5,939 nt of DNA, from positions 1 through 5,939 of the forward strand of contig JAUSPR010000113.1 in assembly GCA_030655715.1 (NCBI GenBank), read 5' to 3'. This document shows positions 1 to 5,617 of this stretch, piece by piece (position 1 is the first letter of the stretch; each line of letters opens with the position of its first letter). The notes below the pieces were generated by a model. That model saw nothing but the letters and a program-made list of their open reading frames with translations, was not told where the DNA came from and did no database searches. Both the position numbers and the translations under genes were made by a program. Origin of the DNA: Thermoplasmata archaeon (GTDB lineage: Archaea > Thermoplasmatota > Thermoplasmata > SG8-5).

Positions 1-1290
1 TTGAAATCCATTCTGTCAGACCTTTGCAGCAATTATGAAGATGCCAGAAGAGACATTATGCTCAGGATACAAGGGAATCCTGACATGACTGACGCTGGTA
101 AAGATATCATCCTTGAGCAGATCGAAGATGCCTTTTATACGAGAGACGGATTTATTGATTACCATGCAGTCTTCGATGTCGTTAACAGACTGGGGAAGAT
201 AAAAGAGACAGTTCTTTCCACTCCACCAGATATAAGAAGCTCATTGCTTAAAGCGCTTGCGAAAGAGGGCCTTGATGCCATAGAATCATGCGATGATTCG
301 AGCGGGCAAATGGGCGAGTTTATTATCGAGTGCCTGACTGATCTTGGGAAATCAATTCATGAGCAGAGCCTATCGTTCGATGAAAATAAAATAATAATCC
401 TGGAAAATCTTGACCTTCTTGATGAAGAGGGTTACGGCCTTGGGGACGGATATATAAATCTTGTATTGGAGATTCCATCGACCAAGGGGGATTTCGCTTT
501 TCTTATTGATGAATTGAAATCCAGAATGGACAGACAAAAGGAAAGCTACGATCGGGACATGTACAAGGACATGCTCACAGAAGTTTACAAAAGGGCCGGC
601 GAAGATAATGAGTACCTTGCCATGCTGGAGGAGAACGCCAAGGAAGAGGGAGACTGCCTACCGCTCGTCCGGTTCTGGCAGGAAAAGGGAGACTTAAAAA
701 GGGCAATAGGCATAGCAGAAGAAGGGATAAAACGGGCTGGTAGATGGGGGCCAGATGTTGACCTATTCAGGTTTCTGGAAGAAATTTACAGAACTCAAAA
801 CAACAAAGAAGATTTACTGCGCATTCTAATCCAATATTTTAATAAAGTCCCTTCTCTAATCAAATACAAGGAGATCAAGATAATCGCCGAGGAACTGCAC
901 AACTGGGATTCTGTCAGGCCAGGGCTTCTCGGGGCATCCAGCGGCCAGGAGTTGATCAAAATATACTTGTTTGAAAAGGAACATGACAATGCCTTTCAGA
1001 TGGTCATGGACACGAAGGAACGATTCTCCGATAGACTGCGGGACCAGGTCGCTTCAGCGATAATGAAAGAACATCCGGATAAGGCTCTCAAGATTTATTT
1101 TCCGATAGTCCAAGAGTTCATTGGCATGTCAAAAAGAGATTGCTACAGGGTGGCGGCCCTTTATGCAAAGAAAGTGAAGGAAATATATCTACAACTGGAC
1201 CGAGAGGAGATATGGAAAGACTACATTGCTCGAATCCGTGCAGAGAACAAGAGGCGACCCGCGTTGATACAGGAGTTCAGAAGGTTATGA
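1..1290 (+). CDS. Helical-repeat protein, probable C-terminal part of a SWIM zinc-finger-associated protein; 5'-partial
   Basis: The frame is open from base 1 to a TGA at 1288-1290, giving 429 residues. The first codon is TTG with no visible upstream ribosome site, so I read it as an internal Leu of a gene that begins outside the window. The protein is soluble, highly charged and almost entirely helical, with TPR/HEAT-like pairs of helices (for example around residues 195-245 and 255-300) and no membrane segment or signal peptide. The last residues (about 404-429: W-x-DYI-x-x-IR-x-EN-x-RRPALIQEF) resemble the end of archaeal and bacterial proteins that carry an N-terminal SWIM zinc finger followed by a long helical repeat region. 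No CxC...CxH SWIM motif occurs in the visible part, which fits truncation. The function of that family is poorly known; DNA or protein binding is usually assumed. Alternative: a stand-alone TPR-like scaffold. The reading frame is secure; the family assignment is moderate. Confidence 0.6.
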   Translation: MKSILSDLCSNYEDARRDIMLRIQGNPDMTDAGKDIILEQIEDAFYTRDGFIDYHAVFDVVNRLGKIKETVLSTPPDIRSSLLKALAKEGLDAIESCDDSSGQMGEFIIECLTDLGKSIHEQSLSFDENKIIILENLDLLDEEGYGLGDGYINLVLEIPSTKGDFAFLIDELKSRMDRQKESYDRDMYKDMLTEVYKRAGEDNEYLAMLEENAKEEGDCLPLVRFWQEKGDLKRAIGIAEEGIKRAGRWGPDVDLFRFLEEIYRTQNNKEDLLRILIQYFNKVPSLIKYKEIKIIAEELHNWDSVRPGLLGASSGQELIKIYLFEKEHDNAFQMVMDTKERFSDRLRDQVASAIMKEHPDKALKIYFPIVQEFIGMSKRDCYRVAALYAKKVKEIYLQLDREEIWKDYIARIRAENKRRPALIQEFRRL

Positions 1291-1329
1291 GCCAACTTTG
1301 CCATTTCCAATATCGGGCGATGTAGCAAG

Positions 1330-1337
1330 TTATATTA
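1330..1337 (+). promoter_or_regulatory. Putative TATA box for the small ORF/PIN unit
   Basis: TTATATTA lies in an AT-rich stretch 43 nt before the ATG at 1381. With the usual archaeal spacing of about 25 nt from box to start site, transcription would begin near 1360. That leaves a short leader that still contains the AGGTG ribosome site at 1368-1372. Other AT-rich candidates lie at 1341-1356 but would start the RNA inside or after the ribosome site. Predicted by eye only. Confidence 0.4.
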
Positions 1338-1380
1338 ACCACATATTTACATATATGAATGCACAGTAGGTGGTAATAAA

Positions 1381-1536
1381 ATGAAAAAGAAGGATAGCAA
1401 GCAAGAACCAATATACGAGAAACTGGCACCCGGGGAGGTTCTGATTATTTCGAAAGACGAGGACGGCTGTTTACAGGTCGCTGAAAACGTTAATGGAAAA
1501 ATAAAACTCAAAAAGATTTGTGCTGTCGAGGCATGA
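1381..1536 (+). CDS. Small unrecognised protein, candidate antitoxin of the adjacent PIN RNase
   Basis: ATG at 1381 to TGA at 1534-1536 encodes 51 residues. An AGGTG ribosome site (1368-1372) sits 8 nt before the ATG, which supports a real start. The N-terminus is very basic and polar (MKKKDSKQEP). The rest looks like a few short beta strands: EVLIIS, CLQVAENV and KIKLKKI, separated by a DEDG turn. I do not recognise the family: it lacks the clear pattern of AbrB/SpoVT, ribbon-helix-helix or Phd/YefM antitoxins. Its stop codon is 3 nt from the start of the PIN gene, in the same frame, and its last codons hold the GAGG ribosome site (1528-1531) of that gene, so the two are almost certainly co-transcribed and probably translationally coupled. 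The antitoxin role is inferred from size, order and partner, not from homology. Confidence 0.7.
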   Translation: MKKKDSKQEPIYEKLAPGEVLIISKDEDGCLQVAENVNGKIKLKKICAVEA

Positions 1537-1539
1537 TGG

Positions 1540-1965
1540 ATGAAGCATTATCTTTTCGACACCAATGCCATCTCTCTGGCATTCGATAACGCATTACCGG
1601 AAAAGTGGGTCAGACCCTGGAAGGAAGTCAGGATGGGGAATGGCAGGCTGTTATTGTTCGAGCCACTTGTCAGTGAAACCTATTACAAAAATATTCCAAA
1701 ATACGGAAAGAAAGCATCGAAAGACAAGATATACTGGTTGAAATCACTTCCAAAAACAAAAATACACCAGATTGATGATAATGACGCAATCAACGCTGGC
1801 GACATAAAGGTTCAGTATTCGAGAAAACTGTCTCTGGTTGATTGTTTTTTGTTGGCAGTCGCGAAAGCTAATAGTGCAAAAGTGTTTACAACAGATCCTA
1901 GTGTGAGAGATACTGCGAGAGACATGAATATCAATATTGATTATCTGCCGCTGCCCAAAACATAA
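1540..1965 (+). CDS. PIN-domain ribonuclease, VapC-like toxin candidate
   Basis: The 141-residue product is the usual size of a single PIN domain. PIN proteins are Mg2+-dependent RNases, and VapC toxins cut tRNA or rRNA when not bound by their antitoxin. The expected acidic residues are visible: Asp7 in the first strand (FDTNAI), Glu46 in LVSETYY (Glu41 is an alternative), Asp101 in LSLVDCFLLAVA and Asp119 in VFTTDPSVRD. The Gly87 and following LSLVDC helix match the typical PIN C-terminal half. No signal peptide or membrane segment is seen, so it is cytoplasmic. The ATG at 1540 is the only in-frame start after the upstream stop at 1534-1536, and GAGG at 1528-1531 is well placed. It forms a two-gene unit with the 51-residue ORF before it. 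A housekeeping PIN nuclease is possible, but gene order favours a toxin. Codons look more A/T-rich than those of the S17e and transporter genes. Confidence 0.85.
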   Translation: MKHYLFDTNAISLAFDNALPEKWVRPWKEVRMGNGRLLLFEPLVSETYYKNIPKYGKKASKDKIYWLKSLPKTKIHQIDDNDAINAGDIKVQYSRKLSLVDCFLLAVAKANSAKVFTTDPSVRDTARDMNINIDYLPLPKT

Positions 1966-1985
1966 AAATAACCGGCAAAACTAAA

Positions 1986-1993
1986 TTATATAT
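1986..1993 (+). promoter_or_regulatory. Putative TATA box for the cupin gene
   Basis: TTATATAT is centred about 31 nt before the ATG at 2021. Standard archaeal spacing predicts a start site near 2012-2017, so the mRNA would have a leader of only a few bases, and the GGTGA at 2012-2016 would lie at or just upstream of the 5' end. By-eye prediction. Confidence 0.45.
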
Positions 1994-2020
1994 TCCGACC
2001 ATTGAAGGTCCGGTGACCAC

Positions 2021-2368
2021 ATGAAACACATGCACTATACGGAAATCGAAGAGGAAATTCCGACCGAAGAGGGCGTCAAGGACATGACTGTTCGCTGGCT
2101 CATATCCGAGAAAGATGGCGCTGAAAATTTCGCAATGAGGGTGTTCACAATCCAGCCCGGCGGCTACTCGCCGCACCATCAGCATGACTGGGAGCACGAG
2201 GTTTTCATACTGGAGGGAAACGGTATACTCCGGTCCGGTGACAGGAAAGAACCGCTGAGACCGGGTGATTTCATCTTCATCAAGCCAAACGAGCTGCACC
2301 AGATACGGAATGAGAGCGACAAGATCGCACGCTTCATGTGCTTGATACCGTACAAGGGCAAGTGTTGA
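2021..2368 (+). CDS. Small single-domain cupin protein (cupin_2 type)
   Basis: The 115-residue protein has one cupin beta barrel. Motif 1 is GGYSPHHQHDWEHEVFILEG, with candidate metal ligands His53, His55 and Glu60 (His52 and His59 are nearby alternatives). Motif 2 is PGDFIFIKPNELHQIRN, with Gly82, Pro89, His93 and Asn97. The full set of His/Glu/His ligands suggests a bound metal such as Mn, Fe, Ni or Zn. Cupins of this size include isomerases, dioxygenases and sugar- or ligand-binding proteins, and nothing visible decides between these. It is cytoplasmic, with no signal peptide. The ATG at 2021 is preferred because GGTGA (2012-2016) precedes it closely; an in-frame ATG at 2030 is the alternative and would remove three residues. 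The gene has its own TATA-like box and stands 55 nt after the PIN gene, so it need not share that gene's function. Confidence 0.9.
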   Translation: MKHMHYTEIEEEIPTEEGVKDMTVRWLISEKDGAENFAMRVFTIQPGGYSPHHQHDWEHEVFILEGNGILRSGDRKEPLRPGDFIFIKPNELHQIRNESDKIARFMCLIPYKGKC

Positions 2369-2446
2369 AACCTTGATGCACCAGTCCTGGCAGGGGACAT
2401 GCCGCTCATAAACCGTTCTAATCCTACCAATCAAATAACGCTAATG

Positions 2447-2454
2447 TATATATA
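2447..2454 (+). promoter_or_regulatory. TATA box for the S17e gene
   Basis: TATATATA is the strongest TATA-like sequence in the window, 34 nt before the S17e ATG. It predicts a start site around 2473-2479 and a leader of roughly 10-16 nt that could just include the GTGAT ribosome site at 2479-2483. A strong promoter is expected for a ribosomal protein gene. Confidence 0.6.
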
Positions 2455-2488
2455 CCAGCATGAATTCCCCGAGGCTACGTGATACGAT

Positions 2489-2680
2489 ATGGGCAACATA
2501 AGACCAACGTACATCAAAAGAGTCGCAATCGATCTGGTGAAAAAATATCCAGACAGGTTCACTGATGACTTTCAGCACAACAAGGCCGCGGTCGCCCTCT
2601 GCACCGACATCGTCAACATAAAGATGCGGAACAGGGTGGCGGGTTACGTGACCCGCTTCAGACAACACTACGAAGCGTGA
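2489..2680 (+). CDS. rps17e: 30S ribosomal protein S17e
   Basis: The 63-residue basic protein matches archaeal S17e across its length. The N-terminus MGNIRPTYIKRVAIDLVKKY is the family hallmark, followed by PDRFTDDFQHNK and the C-terminal MRNRVAGYVTRF segment. Archaeal S17e is typically about 60-70 residues, so this is complete and lacks the eukaryotic C-terminal extension. It is a small-subunit ribosomal component found only in archaea and eukaryotes, which makes it the best taxonomic marker here. The ATG at 2489 follows GTGAT (2479-2483) with a 5-nt gap, matching the complement of the archaeal 16S rRNA 3' end. It has its own TATA box and a terminator-like hairpin after the stop, so it appears monocistronic. 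Confidence 0.95.
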   Translation: MGNIRPTYIKRVAIDLVKKYPDRFTDDFQHNKAAVALCTDIVNIKMRNRVAGYVTRFRQHYEA

Positions 2681-2690
2681 TACTACCATT

Positions 2691-2724
2691 CCAGTGCAAT
2701 TTGCATTCTGGCTATGGATTTTTT
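2691..2724 (+). terminator. Terminator-like hairpin and T-run after S17e
   Basis: CCAG-TGCA (2691-2698) can pair with TGCA (2702-2705) and CTGG (2708-2711), leaving a 3-nt loop and a two-T bulge. Six consecutive T follow at 2719-2724. It starts 11 nt after the S17e stop. In archaea the T-run alone can terminate RNA polymerase; the hairpin may be incidental. It would separate S17e from the ABC operon. Confidence 0.45.
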
Positions 2725-2761
2725 GCATCTATTTTGATAGTCCAGATTCGGAGAAAAAATC

Positions 2762-3763
2762 ATGACCCGATATGCTGTGGAGGTCAAGGACCTCAATAGG
2801 ACATTCGTGACCAAGGCGGTCAGGGGAAAAAGCAAGAAAGAGACAGTCACGGCTCTGGATAATGTAAATCTTACAATCAATGAGGGCGAGTTATTCGGAT
2901 TACTGGGTCCGAACGGCGCCGGCAAAACAACCTTAATCAAGATTCTCTGCACGCTTCTACTGCCCAGCTCCGGCGAAGCAAGCGTTCTCGGTCATGACGT
3001 CCAGAAGGAAACCAATCTTATTCGGCAGAAAATTAACATGGTCTCCGGCGGTGAAACGTCCGGTTACGGCCTGCTCACTGTGCGCGAGAATATCTGGCTC
3101 TTTTCCCAGCTCTACGGTATTCCCAGCAAGGAAGCAAACCGCAGAATAGACATGCTCATGAAGGAGCTGAAGCTGGAACACAAGAAGAATTCCAAGGTCA
3201 GAACCTTGTCCACCGGTTTAAGGCAGAAGGCCAACATGGTCAGGGGCTTCATGACCGATCCCGAGCTGATATTCCTTGATGAGCCAACGCTCGGACTTGA
3301 TGTGAATGCGTCAAGGTTAATCCGCGATTTCATCAAGACCTGGATGAAGGAGAAACCGAGCAGAACACTATTGCTCACCACACATTACATGGTCGAGGCA
3401 GACGAGCTGTGCGACCGTGTGGCAATAATTAATGATGGTAAAGTGCTGGCTTGCGATACCCCTGAAAATCTGAAACGCATGATTCATCAGGATTCGGTCC
3501 TGAAACTGGAAATTCGCCAGATAGCGAATGTCAGCGCATTCAATAATATTCAGGGCGTAAGAAATTTCACTCACAGTCATGACATGGCCGCGGGAGTAAC
3601 CAATCTCAAATTTATTCTTGAGGATGAAGCCATTGTCGCGGATATTGTGGCCGAGGTTCCGAAGTCAGGCTCCAAGATTCTCAGCGTTCAGAAGACCGAG
3701 CCCACGCTTGAGGACGTTTTCGTCACCCTGGTAGGAAGGGGGCTGACCAACCATGAAGTTTGA
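2762..3763 (+). CDS. ABC-2 type exporter, ATP-binding protein
   Basis: The 333-residue cytoplasmic ATPase energises the two permeases encoded next. Visible motifs are Walker A GPNGAGKT (residues 49-56), signature LSTGLRQK (149-156), Walker B LIFLDEP with Asp173 and catalytic Glu174, D-loop GLD (178-180) and switch His208 in TTHYMVEADELCDRV. After about residue 235 there is a C-terminal accessory domain ending EPTLEDVFVTLVGR, typical of DrrA/CcmA-like exporter ATPases. The Q-loop region reads MVSGGETSGYGLLTVREN (93-110) with no glutamine, and the signature has Thr in place of the first Gly of LSGGQ. Both occur in some ABC-2 ATPases and need not mean inactivity, since the catalytic residues are intact. 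The start at 2762 is supported by GGAG at 2750-2753. The gene overlaps the first permease by 11 nt. The substrate is unknown; lipid, drug, peptide and polysaccharide exporters share this architecture. Confidence 0.93.
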   Translation: MTRYAVEVKDLNRTFVTKAVRGKSKKETVTALDNVNLTINEGELFGLLGPNGAGKTTLIKILCTLLLPSSGEASVLGHDVQKETNLIRQKINMVSGGETSGYGLLTVRENIWLFSQLYGIPSKEANRRIDMLMKELKLEHKKNSKVRTLSTGLRQKANMVRGFMTDPELIFLDEPTLGLDVNASRLIRDFIKTWMKEKPSRTLLLTTHYMVEADELCDRVAIINDGKVLACDTPENLKRMIHQDSVLKLEIRQIANVSAFNNIQGVRNFTHSHDMAAGVTNLKFILEDEAIVADIVAEVPKSGSKILSVQKTEPTLEDVFVTLVGRGLTNHEV

Positions 3764-4610
3764 GGAATTCAAAAAACCAACATGGCTTCAGATGAACCTC
3801 CGGGCTGTCTGGGGTCGCGCCTATCCACGTATCGTCGGCGTGAACCGCGAACTCTCCTGGGTGTTCTTCGAGACTGTTCTTCCTTTACTGGGTGTTGCAG
3901 CTTTTGTGTATATCTACAAGGCACTGGAAGCGCCCCCGCAGTACATCGGGTACGTGATAATCGGCGGCGCCATGACAGCATACTGGATGAACGTTCTGTG
4001 GAGCATGGCGGCCCAGATGTACTGGGAAAAGGAGATTGGAAATCTGGAGTTATACCTCATAGCCCCAATATCCAGGATGTCCGTTCTCGGCGGAATGGCA
4101 CTTGGCGGGATGTTCTCATCCTCTGTCAGGGCACTCAGCACCATCGTTGTGGGAATGGTGGTATTCGGTATATCACTCTCTCTTCCAGATCCGCTGATGT
4201 TCACGGGAATTTTCATATTCACAATGATTGCGCTCTACGGCATGGGCATGATGTTCGCATCGCTGTACATGCTGTGGGGAAGGGAGGCCTGGCACATGTC
4301 TTCCCTGTTCACCGAACCGATTTACCTGGTATCAGGTTTCTACTTCCCTGTTAAGGGTTTTGCCACCATGCTGGGCAACCCTGGCACATGGATTGCTGCC
4401 GGAGCTTCGATTATTCCTATAACTTTGGGACTTGATGGCATGCGCCAGTGCCTGTATCCGGGAACCTCCGACGGTTTCTTGCCATTGTGGCTGGAACTTG
4501 CCATACTGATGGTGCTGTCTGTTGTTTTCCTGTTCCTTGCCAAGCACAGCCTTGCCTACATGGAGAATCTCGGAAAGCGTGAAGGGAGGCTGACAATGAG
4601 ATGGCAGTGA
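3753..4610 (+). CDS. ABC-2 type exporter, permease subunit 1
   Basis: The 285-residue integral membrane protein has about six predicted transmembrane helices, roughly at residues 38-57, 65-88, 111-140, 148-174, 184-203 and 248-268. A short amphipathic N-terminus precedes the first helix. The segment KEIGNLELYLIAPISRMSVL (residues 93-112) is the conserved cytoplasmic stretch of ABC-2 permeases that contacts the ATPase, and YLVSGFYFPV (about 189-198) is the characteristic re-entrant or fifth-helix motif. The ATG at 3753 lies inside the end of the ATPase gene, and a G-rich run at 3734-3742 can serve as ribosome site. Overlap with both neighbours implies translational coupling and a 2+1+1 complex. 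Whether it exports drugs, lipids or another molecule cannot be told from the sequence. Confidence 0.9.
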   Translation: MKFEEFKKPTWLQMNLRAVWGRAYPRIVGVNRELSWVFFETVLPLLGVAAFVYIYKALEAPPQYIGYVIIGGAMTAYWMNVLWSMAAQMYWEKEIGNLELYLIAPISRMSVLGGMALGGMFSSSVRALSTIVVGMVVFGISLSLPDPLMFTGIFIFTMIALYGMGMMFASLYMLWGREAWHMSSLFTEPIYLVSGFYFPVKGFATMLGNPGTWIAAGASIIPITLGLDGMRQCLYPGTSDGFLPLWLELAILMVLSVVFLFLAKHSLAYMENLGKREGRLTMRWQ

Positions 4611-5554
4611 AAACTCCGCATCTCAACCTGGGAGTTATGAGGAAAAACACCCCCAGATTTCCAATTCGCCAATATCGCGCAGACAGAACTAAAATGGCAG
4701 CGCGGCACAGAAATACACAGACATTAAAGTGGTCAGCATGGCTCGGATGGCAGATGGAGAGTAACTGGGCTGACCCGTTCCTGTTCGCAGTATACAGTGT
4801 AGTGAAACCGATTGCTGCCTCGCTCATTCTGGTGGTCATGTATTCCATAATCGCGTCCATCGGCGGCGGTGCGGACATCGGGATGTTCCATTACATGTTC
4901 GTGAGCAATGCCTTTTTCATGTATGTTGGTCAGGTGCTTTTCGGTGTTGCCCAGATAGTTCATGATGACAGGGAACATTACCAGACAATGAAGTATATTT
5001 ATATTTCTCCATCAAATTACTTCTCCTACATGATTGGAAGAAGTGTCAGCAAGCTGCTGATAACGACCTTTGCCGTGGTAATAACAATGGCCTTCGGGGT
5101 TTTCATGCTGGACATTCCTCTGAACATCTTCACAGTTAACTGGCCCTTATTCATGGCAGTTATGATAATCGGCATACTGTGCATCATGGCCTTTGGGTTG
5201 GCACTTGCCGGGCTTTCGTTCCTTACGGCCAAACACCAGGGCGGTATGAATGAGGGAATCGCCGGTTTATTCTACCTGTTCTGCGGCGTGGTATTCCCTG
5301 TCAGCATCCTCCCGTCATGGGGAATGACATTTGCCAAGATACTGCCAATAACATACTGGTTGGAGCTTGTGAGGCGTAGTCTGAACCTTGGCGTAGGCAT
5401 TGACAGCACTCTCTCGGGTGCATCCACAACTTACTGCATAGCGATACTGTGCCTGAGCACACTGGTCTTCTCATTTGTGGCACTTGGCATATTCAAGATG
5501 GGCGACAAGATAGCCAGGCAGAAAGGTCTGATAGATATGACAACCGCCTACTGA
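4601..5554 (+). CDS. ABC-2 type exporter, permease subunit 2
   Basis: The 317-residue membrane protein has about six helices, roughly at residues 61-87, 97-120, 142-168, 182-208, 219-238 and 279-302. It starts with a basic cytoplasmic tail of about 55 residues, longer than in permease 1. DREHYQTMKYIYISPSNYF (residues 123-141) is the counterpart of the ATPase-contacting segment of permease 1, and NEGIAGLFYLFCGVVFPV (217-234) is the counterpart of its FYFPV motif. The two permeases are thus distant paralogues and probably form a heterodimer. The ATG at 4601 overlaps permease 1 by 10 nt and follows GGGAGG (4584-4589) with an 11-nt gap. In-frame Met13 and Met32 are weaker alternatives that would shorten the tail but keep every helix. 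This is the last gene of the operon; a perfect hairpin follows 29 nt after its stop. Confidence 0.9.
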   Translation: MAVKTPHLNLGVMRKNTPRFPIRQYRADRTKMAARHRNTQTLKWSAWLGWQMESNWADPFLFAVYSVVKPIAASLILVVMYSIIASIGGGADIGMFHYMFVSNAFFMYVGQVLFGVAQIVHDDREHYQTMKYIYISPSNYFSYMIGRSVSKLLITTFAVVITMAFGVFMLDIPLNIFTVNWPLFMAVMIIGILCIMAFGLALAGLSFLTAKHQGGMNEGIAGLFYLFCGVVFPVSILPSWGMTFAKILPITYWLELVRRSLNLGVGIDSTLSGASTTYCIAILCLSTLVFSFVALGIFKMGDKIARQKGLIDMTTAY

Positions 5555-5572
5555 ACTTCTACAGTTACAAAC

Positions 5573-5582
5573 TTATAATATA
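5573..5582 (+). promoter_or_regulatory. TATA-like box facing the repeat array
   Basis: TTATAATATA lies 18 nt after the permease 2 stop and just before a palindrome. If functional, transcription would start near 5602-5607 and run into the tandem repeats. AT-rich intergenic DNA gives such matches by chance, so this is a weak call. Confidence 0.25.
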
Positions 5583-5583
5583 C

Positions 5584-5617
5584 CTGGCGTTCATTTGAAC
5601 GCCAGTAATGAATTTTT
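5584..5617 (+). terminator. Perfect 10-bp inverted repeat plus T-run ending the ABC operon
   Basis: CTGGCGTTCA (5584-5593) and TGAACGCCAG (5596-5605) are exact reverse complements separated by two T; a real RNA hairpin would open the top pairs to give 8-9 bp with a larger loop. A five-T run follows at 5613-5617. Position just after the last operon gene suggests a terminator. Its symmetry would equally suit a binding site for a dimeric regulator, given the TATA-like box directly upstream. Confidence 0.55.

Noticed and set aside
1140..1325. 61-residue + strand frame at the end of the first gene
   Set aside because: Most of it overlaps the helical-repeat gene in another frame; no ribosome site and no conserved pattern.
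2381..2390. Short CCAG/CTGG inverted repeat after the cupin gene
   Set aside because: Only four base pairs with a two-base loop and no T-run after it; too weak to call a terminator.
1931..2434. 167-residue - strand frame opposite the cupin gene
   Set aside because: It lies antisense to a gene with complete cupin motifs and its own TATA box and ribosome site; the product shows no domain.
3782..4354. 190-residue + strand frame within permease 1
   Set aside because: It is an out-of-frame shadow of a clear ABC-2 permease, with a hydrophilic product rich in Arg, Gly and His and no family match.
4417..4878. 153-residue - strand frame across the permease junction
   Set aside because: It is antisense to two well-supported overlapping permease genes and has no recognisable motif.
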